64,000 nt of DNA, from positions 68,285,620-68,349,619 of the forward strand of contig CM043700.1 in NCBI GenBank assembly GCA_023935145.1, written 5' to 3'. The first letter of the stretch is position 1; each line of letters opens with the position of its first letter. The translations under genes and the position numbers were made by a program. The stretch is from Bretschneidera sinensis. Lineage: Eukaryota; Streptophyta; Magnoliopsida; Brassicales; Akaniaceae. Under the pieces are notes generated by a model. That model was not told the DNA's origin and searched no databases. It was given only the letters and a program-made list of their open reading frames with translations. Positions 10,704-21,712 of the stretch are shown here, one piece after another.

Positions 10704-11955
10704 TGATGAGTCTTAAATATTGCATATTTTAGACCCTTAAATTATATTTGTTATGCTCTTAGTTATTAGTATTTCACTTTATTTTATGTTTTTTTTTGTG
10801 TTTTGTGTATTTTTACAGGATTGTGGATAAAATGAAGCATTTCAGGAGATGTGAAGCTTCAAGAGAAATTACGATCGATCGCACTATGCTGCGATCGAGC
10901 GCAAGGTCATTAATCCCACATCGAAATGTTTGCAGTGCATCGCACCTGTGCTCGAGCACACAGACTAGCGATCGATCGCAAGCGATCATCCCACATCGAT
11001 CAAAATCTTTACAGCGTGATCGAGCGCACCAGACACGCGATCGAACTGCGATCGATCGCAACATACTGCGATCGAGCGCACTCGGGCAGTATCTCACATC
11101 GTTTCTGCAAGCCATATTGCTCCGGGTCTTCCCCTATATAAGCACCATCTGGCTTCATCATTCAGTGTACAATTCCTGAGCCACTTTGGTGTTTACCGGT
11201 GGATGTCCGCCAACATTCTGGTGGATCCCGAAGGCATTGCTACCACGAGGGGAAGCGCCGCCCGTCAGTGAGTGAAATTTCTCCCATGTAAAGTTGTTTA
11301 TTTATTTCTTTATATTCAGTTGTTTTAGTTTAAATGTTTAGCACTTTTTATTATAGTTTTATAGTTATGAATGGCTAGACTCTTCAGCTAAGGTTGAAGA
11401 TGAAGCCCCGCCGTTGTTTGGCGTAGTAGTTTAGATTTGCTTGTAAAAATCTGACAATTTTTAGTATAAATGTTTTGTTAATTATTTGAGTTAATCTTAT
11501 AATTGATTGAGTTTAAATTGTCTGTTGGATTTTCTTTGTGTTTCATCTGATGGATACATTGAATGCTTTTCGATTAAATTGGATTCCCTTTGTGATTTGT
11601 TAAGAGTGGATACATTGGGTGCTTTTGGTTTAGTTGGGATATTCTTTGTTTTTGTCTTATAGTTGGATTCATGGAATGTTTTGATAGGCTATAGTTTTAG
11701 AACATGTATGCTTAACTTCGGTGGGGTGGATTTAGAAACCTTAGTGCTTGTTATTATTAGTTTTAAAATCAACTTAGTTTAGTTTTAATTTATTTTGCAA
11801 TATCATTCTGAAATTTGGAACTAGGTTAAGATAAAGTTAGTTTAGATTAAAAATATATTTTAACAACACAATTCCCTGTGGATTCGACCTCGCACTTGCA
11901 CAACGCTATAGTGCAAACGACTCGTGCGCTTGCGAGTAAATTAAAACTCACAACA
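10704..11955 (+). repeat. 5' LTR of element C
   Basis: 1252 bp, TGATGAGTC to CTCACAACA. It shares with its partner at 14943 features that differ from the B LTRs, such as CTGGCTTCATCATTC after the TATA box, so C and B represent two subfamilies. The TATA box is TATATAAG at 11135-11142. Confidence 0.93.
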
Positions 11956-11961
11956 AGTTTT

Positions 11962-11979
11962 TGGCGCCGTTGCCGGGGA
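11962..11979 (+). other. Primer-binding site of element C, aspartate-tRNA type
   Basis: TGGCGCCGTTGCCGGGGA, the canonical Athila/Tat primer site, six bases after the LTR end. It is the only fully intact Athila-type site in the window. Leader sequence follows, with an A-rich and TTAA-rich tract at 12050-12090. Confidence 0.85.
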
Positions 11980-12090
11980 ACTGTTTGGTTTGTGAAAATT
12001 TTTGGTCTAAAATGATTTTATTTTTCTACTAGTTAGTTATCTTTTTTGTTAAAAAAAAAATAATAATTAATTAATTAATTTTAAAAAAAA

Positions 12091-13671
12091 TTGTGGATGA
12101 ATCCAGCGCTGGTTTCACAGTCTTTAGAGGACGCCCTCAAGGATTTCATTAAAATGACCGGCCCGTCCCTCAATGTTGCCAACACTTTCAATGTTGAAAG
12201 CTGTTCCATCTGTGCTAGTCCCATGCATCTAGCACAGAATTGTCCATCAATGCCGGCTTGTGCCGAGTATCCTATGGAACAAATGAATGCTTTCAATGAC
12301 TGTTGTTGGCAATCAAATGGATCTTGCTCCGAAACATACAATCCAGGGTGGTGGGACCACTCTAATTTTTCATGGGAGCAGAACCAACCAATGAATCAGG
12401 GAGGAGCCCCTTTCCATGCTCACAATCAATACACTCCCGAATTTCCTCCACCAATTCCAAATTATGGTCACTCAGCTTATCCTGCACCATCACCCGCTTA
12501 CCAAGCTCCCATTCAAGCGCCAGCGTCGGTTTCACAGTCATTGGAGGACGCTCTCAATGATTTCATGAAAACGACTAGCCAATCTATGAGTGAAATGATG
12601 AGTGCAACAATAGAAAACACCCAAGCGATTGCCACACTAGAGAGTCAAATTGATCAAATCGCAAGTTACGTGGGTGAAGGAGAGGAAGGAGAGTTCCCTA
12701 GTCAATCTGAGCCTAACCCAAAGGAACAGTTTGCGGTGGGAAATTCTTCAACTCCAATGCATTGGCAGGAACAAGTGCAATCAACTGTCCCATACTTGTC
12801 TGGGAGACAAGTGGACAATCAAGTGGAAGAGAACCCTGCTATGCACCAAGGGCAAGAGAGTGGCAACAATGAGAAGAGAGATGCTAAGCCATCTACAGCC
12901 ACACCTATTATTAATGATCTCTCTAGGTTGTTTTTACCTAAAGCGCCTTACCCTGAGAGACTACAAGCGCCCAAGAAAGAAGAGAAGTCTGAGGACATTA
13001 TGGAGGCATGCTTTGCTCAGTTTGAAGAGGATTTGGATTTAGATAAGTTACTTGAGCAAGCAAATACTATCGTGGAGTATGCTCCTCTAAAGATCAGTGA
13101 GACGGAGGAAACCACAACACCTGAACCTCACAAGAAGGAACTTAAGCCTTTACTGGATAATCTTGAGTATAAGTTCCCAGGTCCAGCAGATTTTTTGCCT
13201 ACAATTATAGCTTTAGATTTGGGTGATGCTCCAGAGGATAAATTATTCGATGTCTTAAGAGAGCATCAGGAAGCTATAGGCTGGACTATTGAGGATGTCA
13301 AAGGAATCAACCCCTCGTTGGTGATACACACGATACAGTTGGAGGAGAATGCCAAGCCATCGAGGGAGCCACAAAGAAGGCTCAACCCTGCTTTGCAAGA
13401 GGTTGTGAGGGCGGAAGATATTAAGCTGTTAGAGGCAGGGATCATTTATCCCATCTCTGATAGCAAGTGGGTGAGCCAGATTCCAGTCGTGCCCAAACGT
13501 GTTGAATTTACGGTAGTAAATAAATACAACGAGTTGGTTCCAACTCGAGTGCAGTCAAGATGGAGAAAGTGTCTAGACTACCGTAAATTGAATGCTGCCA
13601 CTAGGCCTGATCATTTTTCATTCCCATTTATTGATCAGATGGTGGAGCGCTTAGTTGGATATGTTTACTAA
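12091..13671 (+). CDS. Element C gag-nucleocapsid / truncated reverse transcriptase fusion frame
   Basis: A single 526-codon open frame. It begins with a short segment (VSQSLEDALKDFIK) that repeats a later one at residues 149-162. A zinc knuckle CSICASPMHLAQNC follows (residues 35-48), then a Pro/Gln-rich spacer and RLQAPKK. The frame then passes directly, without protease, to EACFAQFEEDLDLDKLLEQAN and the reverse transcriptase N-terminus (EPQRRLNPALQEVVRAE, YPISDSKWVS, CLDYRKLNAATRPDHF). It ends at PFIDQMVERLVGYVY, before the palm catalytic FIDD box. It cannot have polymerase activity. Element B ends at the same place. Whether it is translated is unknown; the openness may be recent ancestry rather than selection. 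Confidence 0.7.
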   Translation: MWMNPALVSQSLEDALKDFIKMTGPSLNVANTFNVESCSICASPMHLAQNCPSMPACAEYPMEQMNAFNDCCWQSNGSCSETYNPGWWDHSNFSWEQNQPMNQGGAPFHAHNQYTPEFPPPIPNYGHSAYPAPSPAYQAPIQAPASVSQSLEDALNDFMKTTSQSMSEMMSATIENTQAIATLESQIDQIASYVGEGEEGEFPSQSEPNPKEQFAVGNSSTPMHWQEQVQSTVPYLSGRQVDNQVEENPAMHQGQESGNNEKRDAKPSTATPIINDLSRLFLPKAPYPERLQAPKKEEKSEDIMEACFAQFEEDLDLDKLLEQANTIVEYAPLKISETEETTTPEPHKKELKPLLDNLEYKFPGPADFLPTIIALDLGDAPEDKLFDVLREHQEAIGWTIEDVKGINPSLVIHTIQLEENAKPSREPQRRLNPALQEVVRAEDIKLLEAGIIYPISDSKWVSQIPVVPKRVEFTVVNKYNELVPTRVQSRWRKCLDYRKLNAATRPDHFSFPFIDQMVERLVGYVY

Positions 13672-14942
13672 TGTTGGGTCTGGCTGAAGACGTTAAACTT
13701 AGCGCTCATGGGAGGCACCCCACAGCTTATCTTTTCTGTTTATTTATTATTTCGCATTTTTATGATTAATGTTTGTTTCCAGTATTTTTTTGTTTTCCAG
13801 TTTTTATTTTCAGGGATAAAGCGTACTTCAGTTCAAGTTTGGGGGTATACTATGAGCCATACCAGTCCAGATAGTTCTCCATATCTCAGGTCAACTCTTT
13901 CCATATTAGTCACACATTGGGGTCAATGCGTAATTTAAGTTTGGGGGTATGGGAGACACATCACACACTTTGTCCTAATTTGTTGTCTTTTCGTCATAGA
14001 GATAAATGCATGCTCATGTTATCGTGAAATTTTAGTTGATCTAAACATTTTCTGTGATGTGATGTCATTGGTGAGCTTAACATTTTGAACACATGATCTG
14101 GTGACAAATTTTTAAAATTTAGTTACTTACTTTAGGCATTTTGAGAATTCACATGTTTGATCTAATCTAACACGAGCACATTAGCACAAATTATGTGAGG
14201 TATGACACGTGATTTTAATGTGTATTTTTCCTTATCTTAACTGAAACTGGATGACTTGTTGGATGAACACTTGTGCATAAAAAAAAAAATTAATTACTAC
14301 AACTTTCCGCTGAGTAACTGGACCTCTTGCCTCAGTAAGCAGTGAGTGTTCACGTCAAAAGGTGGAATTTTGCTTGGTAATATTAAGGTTGGTTTAATTT
14401 CGTAGCCTTTTTTACTCGAGTTAGTAAGTCCTTAGGGGTGTCTATACACCTAATGCCCTAAAACCATCTGGTTTGGGAGTCATTGACTCAACACTCGCTA
14501 CATGGGTCAATTAGAAAGCTTAAGGGAACTAAACTTAGTCGTGCCTTATTATTGTTAAAAAAAATTTAAAAAAATAAAAAAAAAACTACTATGCCTTTTC
14601 GTTCATTTTTGATGGGAAATTCGGTGAATCTTGAGACATGGAGACCTTACACATTATAGTTACTTGGAAGCTTCATTTTTATATGCTAATTCACCTTACA
14701 CTGATTCAAGCTTGTGATGCCTTATCCTGCCTTTTGTAAGTAATTAGATTTTAACATTTCCATTCATTGCAAAGATGGGTTTACCCTTTTAAGCTTGCTG
14801 ATGAATGAATATCATGGTGATGTGTGCTCCTTAAATTTTTGGATACCATGAGTGATGACTTTATCTTTATGTTCTTTGTTTTTCATTGAGTCTTTTATTT
14901 TGTTTTGCTAAGGGACTAGCAAAATATAAGTTTGGAGGTATT
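13672..14942 (+). other. 3' untranslated region of element C with three PPT-like tracts
   Basis: It starts with the post-integrase signature shared by Athila elements (TTAGCGCTCATGGGAGGCA). It then holds AAGTTTGGGGGTAT twice (13835-13848 and 13937-13950). The true polypurine tract AAGTTTGGAGGTATT (14928-14942) abuts the LTR. No open frame of note. The 76-codon frame at 13708 is not conserved as a protein. Confidence 0.75.
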
Positions 14943-16254
14943 TGATGAGTCTTAAATATTGCATATTTTAGATCCTTAAATTATATTTGTTATGCTCTTA
15001 GTTATTAGTATTTCACTTTATTTTATGTTTTTTTCGTGTTTTGTGTATTTTTATAGGATTGTGGAGAAAATGAAGCATTTCAGGAGATGTGAAGCTTCAA
15101 GAGAAATTGCGATCGATCGCACTATGCTGCGATCGAGCGCAAGGTCATCAATCCCACATCGAAATGTTTGCAGTGCATCGCACTTGCGCTCGAGCGCACA
15201 GACTTGCGATCATTCCGCAAGCGATCATCCCACATCGATCAGAATCTTTACAGCGCGATCGAGCGCACTAGACACGCGATCGAGCGCACCAGACACTAGA
15301 TCGAGCGCACCTGCGATCGAGCGCACCAGACACGCGATCGAACTGCGATCGATCGCAACATACTGCGATCGAGCGCACTTAGGCAGTATCCCACATCATT
15401 TCTACAAGCCACATTGCTCTGGGTTTTCCCCTATATAAGCACCATCTGGCTTCATCATTCAGTGTACAATTCCTGAGCCACTTTGGTGTTTACCGGTAGA
15501 TGTCCGCCAACATTCTGGTGGATCTCGAAGGCATTGCTACCACGAGGGGAAGCGCCGCCCGTCAGCGAGTGGAATTTCTCCCATGTAAAGTTGTTTATTT
15601 ATTTCTTTATATTCAGTTGTTTTAGTTTAAATGTTTAGCACTTTTTATTATAGTTTTATAGTTATGGGTGGTTAGACTCTTCAGCTAAGGTTGAAGATGA
15701 AGCCCCGCCGTTGTTTGGCGTAGTAGTTCAGATTTGCTTGTACAAATCTGACAATTTTTAGTATAAATGTTCTGTCAATTATTTGAGTTAATCTTATAAT
15801 TTATTGAGTTTAAATTGTCTGTTAGATTTTCTTTGTGTTTCAATTGATGGATACATTGAATGCTTTTCGATTAAATTGGATTCCCTTTGTGATTTGTTAA
15901 AAGCGGATACATTGGGTGCTTTTGGTTTAGTTGGGATATTCTTTGTTTTTTTGTCTTATAGTTGGATTCATGGAATGTTTTGATAGGCTATATTTTTAGA
16001 ACATGTATGCTTAACTTCGGTGGGGTGGATTCAGAAACCTTAGTGCTTTTTATTATTAGTTTTAAAATCAACTTAGTTTAGTTTTAATTTATTTTGCAAT
16101 ATCATTCTGAAATTTGGAACTAGGTTAAGATAAAGTTAGTTTAGATTAAAAATATATTTTCACAACACAATTCCCTGTGGATTCGACCTCGCACTTGCAC
16201 AACGCTATAGTGCAAACGACTCGTGCGCTTGCGAGTAAATTAAAACTCACAACA
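14943..16254 (+). repeat. 3' LTR of element C
   Basis: 1312 bp, 60 longer than its partner. The extra length is in the GATCGAGCGCACC array at about 15,250-15,345, where units have been added. The TATA box is at 15432-15439. It ends CTCACAACA, followed by target duplication ACCAT. Confidence 0.93.
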
Positions 16255-17266
16255 ACCATTCTTAGCCACGGCTAACGCCCTGATAAATTGTAGGACAGGG
16301 GTGATGAAGATCTACTTCGAAAATATGACAGTGGAGTTGAATATTTTTGATATCACTAGGCAACCACATGAATATGATGAAGTAAGAAATGTATGCTTGA
16401 TAGAGGAGATTCTTGAGGAGACTGTGAATGAATCAAGCACTGAGGACCCCCTGGAGGCATGCTTTGCTCAATTTGGAGAGGATATGGATTTAGATAAATT
16501 ACTTGAGCAAGCGAATGCTATTTTGGAGTCTCCTCCTCGGGAGAGCAATAAGACGGAGGAGATTGTGGATGACTCCCGCACTGAGGACCCCCTAGAGGCA
16601 TGCTTTGCTCAATTTGGAGAGGATATGGATTTAGATAAATTACTTGAGCAAGCGAATGCCATTTTAGAGTCTCCTCCTCGGAAGAGTAATAAGACAGAGG
16701 AGACCGTCGCACCTGAAACCCCCAAGAAGGAACTTAAGCCTTTACTAGATAATCTTAAGTATAAGTTCCTAGGTTCAGTCAATAGTTTGCCTGTGATTAT
16801 ACCTTCAGATTTGGGTGATGCTCTAGAGAAGAAATTATTGGATGTCTTAAGAGAGCATAAAGAAGCTATAGGCTGGACCATTGAGGACATCAAGGGGATC
16901 AACCCCTCGGTGGTGACGTACAGGATACATTTAGAGGAGGATGCTGAGCCATCGAGGGAGCCACAAAGAAGGCTCAACCCTGCTATGCAAGAGGTTGTGA
17001 GGGCAGAAAATATCAAGCTATTAGAGGCAGGGATCATTTATCCCATCTCTGATAGCAAGTGGGTGAGCCAGATTCATGTTGTACCCAAACGTGCTGAATT
17101 AACGGTAGTGCAGCATAAGGACGACGAGTTGGTTCCAACTCGTGTTCAGTCAATTTGGAGAGTGTGTATCAGCTACCCTAAATTGAATGCTGCCCCTAGG
17201 CCTGATCATTTTTCATTCCCATTTATTGATCAGATGGCAGAGTGTTTCGTTGGGCACGATTACTAA
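16255..17266 (+). pseudogene. Element B protease tail and truncated reverse transcriptase
   Basis: Continues B's frame after C: FLATANALINCRTG, then VELNIFDITRQP, then an acidic linker containing a 47-codon tandem duplication. The reverse transcriptase N-terminus follows (EPQRRLNPAMQEVVRAE, YPISDSKWVSQIHVVPKR, YPKLNAAPRPDHF) and ends PFIDQMAECFVGHDY-stop. The palm FIDD box, thumb, RNase H and integrase are missing. No stops occur from 16259 to 17263. The shared end point with C marks this as the normal form of the family. Confidence 0.8.
16442..16723 (+). repeat. 141-bp in-frame tandem duplication in element B linker
   Basis: Copies at 16442-16582 and 16583-16723, almost identical. Each encodes EDPLEACFAQFGEDMDLD and KLLEQANAILESPPR. 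The same unit occurs once in C (EACFAQFEEDLDLDKLL), so the duplication is specific to B. The length of 47 codons keeps the frame. Confidence 0.9.
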
Positions 17267-18540
17267 TGTTGGGTCTGGCTGAAGACGTTAAACTTAGCGT
17301 TTATGGGAGGCACTCCACAGCTTATCTTTTCTGTTTATTTATTGTTTCGCATTTTTATGATTAATATTTGTTTCCAGTATTTTTTGTTTTCCAGTTTTTA
17401 TTTTTCATGGACAATGCGTACTTCAGTTCAAGTTTGGGGGTATGCTATGAGCCATACCAGTCCAGATAGTTCTCCATATCTCAGATCAGCTCGTTCCATA
17501 TTAGTCACACATTGGGGTCAATGTGTAATTTAAGTTTGGGGGTATGGGAGACACATCACACACTTTGTCCTAATTTGTTGTCTTTTCATCGTAGAGATAA
17601 ATGCATGCTCATGTTATCGTGAAATTTTGGTTGATCTAAACAATTTCTGTGATGTGATGTCATTGGTGAGCTTAACATTTTGAACACATGATCTGGTGAT
17701 AAATTTTAAAATTTAGTTACTTACCTTAGGCGTTTGATAATTCACATGTTTGACATAATCTAACAGGAGCACATTAGCACAAATTATGTGAGGTATGACA
17801 TGTGATTTTAATGTGTATTTTTCCTTATCTTAACTGAAACTGGATGACTTGTTGGATGAACACTTGGGCATAAAGAAAAAAAAAATTCATTATCAATAAA
17901 CTTTCCGCTGAGTAACTGGACCTCTTGCCTCAGTAAGCAGTGAGTGTTCACATCAAAAGGTGGAATTTTGTTTGGTAGTATTAAGGCCGGTTTAATTTCG
18001 TAGCCTTTTTGACTCGAGTTAGTAAGTCTTTAGGGGTGTCTTTACACCTAATGCCCTAAAACCATATGGTTTGGGAGTCATTGACTCAACACTCGCTACA
18101 TGGGTCAATTAGAAAGCTTAAGGGAACTAAATATAGCCGTGCCTTGTTATATAAAAAAAAATAAAAAAAATAAAAAAAAAATAAAAACTATGCCTTTTTC
18201 GTTCATTTTGATGGGAAATTCGGTGAATCTTGAGACATGGAGACCTTACACATTGGAGTTACTTGGAAGCTTCACTTTTATATACTAATTCACTTTACAC
18301 AGTGTCAGACTTGTGATGCCTTGACCTACCTTTTGTAAGTAATTAGATTTTAACATTTCTATTCATTGCGAAGATGGGTTTATCTTTTTAAGCTTGCTCA
18401 TGATGAATATCATGGTGATGTGTGCTCTTTAAATTTTTGGATACCATGAGTGATGAACTTATCTTTATGTTCTTTGTTTTTCATTGAGTCTTTTATTTTG
18501 TTTTGCTAAGAGACTAGCAAAATATAAATTTGGGGGTATT
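17267..18540 (+). other. 3' untranslated region of element B with three PPT-like tracts
   Basis: Collinear with the 3' region of C. AAGTTTGGGGGTAT lies at 17430-17443 and 17532-17545. The terminal tract AAATTTGGGGGTATT (18526-18540) abuts the LTR. An A-rich tract lies at 18150-18190. No supported gene. Confidence 0.75.
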
Positions 18541-19761
18541 TGATGAGTCTTAAATATTACATATTTAAGACCCTCAACTTATATTTGTTATGCTCTTAGT
18601 TATTAGTATTTCACTTTATTTTATGTTTTTTTTCGTGTTTTGTGTATTTTTACAGGATTGTGGAGAAAATGAAGCATTTCAGGAGATGTGAAGCTTTAGG
18701 AGAAATTGCGATCGATCGCACTATGCTGCGATCGAGCGCAAGGTCATCAATCCCACATCGAAATGTTTGCAGTGCATCGCACCTACGTTCGAGCGCACAG
18801 ACTTGCGATCGATCGCAAGCGATCATCCCACATCGGTCAGAATCTTTACAGCGCGATCGAGCGCACCAGACACGCGATCGAGCGCACTCGAGCAGTATCC
18901 CACATCGTTTCTGCAAGCCACATTGCTCCGGGTCTCCCCCTATATAAACACCACCTGACTTCATAATTCAGTGTACAATTCCTGAGCCACTTTGGTGTTT
19001 ACTGGTGGACGTCCGCCAGCATTCTGGTGGATCCCGAAGGCATTGCTACTACGAGGGGAAGCGCCGCCCGTCAGCGAGTGGAATTTCTCCCACGTAAAGT
19101 TGTTTATTTATTTCTTTATATTCAGTTGTTTTAGTTTAAATGTTTAGCACTTTTTATTACAGTTTTATAGTTATGAATGGCTAAACTCTTCAGCTAAGGT
19201 TGAAGATGAAGCCCCGCCGTTGTTTGGCGTAGTAGTTCAGATTTGCTTGTACAAATCTGACAATTTTTAGTATAAATGTTCTATCAATTATTTGAGTTAA
19301 TTTTATAATTGATTGAGTTTAAATTGTCTGTTGGATATTCTTTGTGTTTCATCTGATGGATACATTGAATGCTTTTCGATTAAATTGGATTTCCTTTGTG
19401 ATTTGTTAAAAGCGGATACATTGGATGCTTTTGGTTTAATTGGGATATTCTTTGTTTTTTGTCGTATGTTGGATTCATTGAATGTTTTGATAGGCTATAT
19501 TTTTAGAACATATATGCTTAACTTCGGTGGGGTGGATTCGGAAACCTTAGTGCTTTTTATTATTAGTTTTAAAATCAATTTAGTTTAGTTTTAATTTATT
19601 TTGCAATATCATTCTGAAATTTGGAATTAGGTTAAGATAGAGTTAGTTTAGATTAAAAATATATTTTCACAACGCAATTCCCTGTGGATTCGACCTCGCA
19701 CTTGCACAACACTATATTGCAAACGATTCGTGTGCTTGCGAGTAATTTAAAACTCACAACA
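18541..19761 (+). repeat. 3' LTR of element B
   Basis: 1221 bp, 37 shorter than the 5' partner, the loss being in the GATC-palindrome array. It starts TGATGAGTCTTAAATATTAC and ends CTCACAACA before target duplication CGATG. The TATA box TATATAAA is at 18941-18948. Confidence 0.93.
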
Positions 19762-20100
19762 CGATGCTTATGAAAATGCAAAGATCTACAAAGAACGGAC
19801 GAAAAAGTGGCATGAAAAAATATTCTTAGGTGTGAATTTTCCCCCAAGACAGCAAGTTTTACTCTTCAATTCACGACTCAAACTTTTCCCGAGCAAGTTA
19901 AAATCAAGATGGACATGTCCTTATACAATTAACAGTGTTTCCTCTTTTGGAGCAATAGACTTGAAGAACAAGACAGGGAATATATTTAGAGTTAATGGTT
20001 AGAGATTGAAGCACTATTATGGGGAACAAGTTGAGAAAAACTATGCACTTATTCCTCTTGGAGACCCTAATTGAGGAAAATTGAAAAGTTTGGCTGTAGA
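19762..20100 (+). pseudogene. pol: Element A integrase, C-terminal part
   Basis: Resumes A's integrase after element B with AYENAKIYKERTKKWHEKI, then QVLLFNSRLKLFPSKLKSRW, the conserved C-terminal segment of Athila-type integrases. A stop follows near 19,999. The reading then fades into the post-pol signature GCTTCTGGGAGGCAGCCCAT (20111-20130). It demonstrates that B is an insertion and not part of A. Confidence 0.85.
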
Positions 20101-21712
20101 CTTTAAAACAAGTGCTTCTGGGAGGCAGCCCATAAAACTTTCTTTTACTATTTTTTTTTATTTTTATTTTGAATAATTTGGATTTTGACATAGGTTTATT
20201 AGCAAGAATAAAGAGCTAAAATTTGCAAACTACAGCGGATTCACCATGAAACCAGGGAAGTTCCTTTCATTTCTTCAATCTTTCTCTCCTTTGAATCAAA
20301 TTAGGAAATTGTTGAGTTTAAGTGTGGGGGTATAAACTCCTATAATCATTTTTGTCCTCTTGATTGCTGGTTATTTTACTTTACTTGTGATTTTATAAGT
20401 CTTTAGTTTTTGAACATTCTTACCAAGCATGCATTTGAGTATGATTGAATTCTTTATGAATATGAAATTTGTGATTGATGATAGGACTAAGAAATTTTTT
20501 GAAAATTTCTTTTATGTCAGGCTGAGTTTTGTGGATACTTTGATTTAAATCTTTGTCCTTGAACATAATTGAGCATATAGTCATTTTTTTATTTCTATTT
20601 TGCCGACGAAGAGAATAGGTAGAATCAACTGGGTCGGGGGAGTTCAATCTTGCTTTACTCTAGAATCCATTGATGGATCATTGAGGTTAAATCCTAGTTG
20701 ATATCAAATATTTGAGAAATGATCTAGGCATTTTTTTCATAACCAAAAAGCTTTCCCAGCCGTCCTAGTTATCATACCATCATCGCATGGTGTACTTCCA
20801 TAGTCAACCCCCCTTGAGCCTTACTTTATTTAAGCTTTTATTTATTCTTTTAACTACATTAACCATTCCTGTTCTAAGTCTGAAAACCATGAATTTACCT
20901 TTTATAGTTTGAGAAAATACTTTGGTGGGAATCTACATTTAAAGAGAAAGTTAGTTCAAAGGAAATTATGCTCTATTTGATCCAAGTGTATCTTCAAAGA
21001 AAAAAGAAAGATATATTTTTGCTGGGTTTATTTTTCTCCCAGAGGTGATTTATCCACCATAGAAGGAAGCACAAAATAGAGAAAACTCAATGAATAGAGT
21101 GCATAACACTTTAGATTTTGTTAAAAGTGTACTTGGTTTTATTTTATTAAGCACAACAACAATAATGTCACCAGTATGAGCATGCAATCGAGAAAGAGTT
21201 ATGGCTTGAAACCTGTGGATATCTCTTTTATTGTTCTTTTCACCAAGTATTTTCCTGGTTTGCTTTAATTTTCCTTATCCATTTCTTTCTTAGCTGTCAC
21301 CTCGTGGCCTGTCATTACAACATGATTAAGACCTTTTGATCTCTGATTTTGGTGTCGACTACATTAGTGGAGAGAGTTTCTGAAAATTGGACTTATGGAG
21401 TTAAGTTTTGAGAGAATTCCTCTGGTTTCAGTTGTTTTACTTTTATCTGAGTTTGCTGGTGGTTTGGAGTTATATTGACTATATCACACACATACTCAAG
21501 GATTTAGCTGTAGGTTGAAGTAGTCTCTTAACTCTTACTTAAAAAATTGATAAATTTTTTTATTGATTTTCTAGCTATCATTGATATTAAAAAAGTAAGA
21601 TGCTAGTAATGAAATCTAAATAAAGATCATGGCTTGGTGAGTGATGAGATTTTTCTATGGGTTTGTTTTATTTTTATTTGAGGACAAATAAAGTTTTAAG
21701 TTTAGGGGTGTT
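20101..21712 (+). other. 3' untranslated region and polypurine tracts of element A
   Basis: AT-rich, without a supported gene. A PPT-like tract AAGTGTGGGGGTAT lies at 20320-20333, about 200 bases after pol. The terminal tract AAGTTTAGGGGTGTT (21698-21712) directly precedes the 3' LTR. This repeats the two-tract layout seen in B, C and D. Confidence 0.7.

Larger units (their letters stand above)
10704..16254 (+). mobile_element. Non-autonomous Athila-like element C, nested in B
   Basis: LTRs at 10704-11955 and 14943-16254; perfect target duplication ACCAT at 10699-10703 and 16255-16259. It is the same family as B. It has an intact aspartate-tRNA-type primer site, one open gag/reverse-transcriptase fusion frame and a PPT before the 3' LTR. 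Total 5551 bp. It lacks protease, the reverse transcriptase catalytic core, RNase H and integrase, so movement must have been in trans. Confidence 0.93.
7638..19761 (+). mobile_element. Non-autonomous Athila-like element B, inserted in A's integrase, carrying C
   Basis: LTRs at 7638-8895 and 18541-19761 start TGATGAGTCTTAAATATT. The 5-bp target duplication CGATG is perfect at 7633-7637 and 19762-19766. Removing B rejoins A's integrase reading (RND then AYENAKIYKE), which proves the boundaries. B holds gag and protease, the C insertion (10704-16254), a truncated reverse transcriptase, and a long 3' region. It has no RNase H or integrase. Without C it is about 6.6 kb. Confidence 0.93.
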
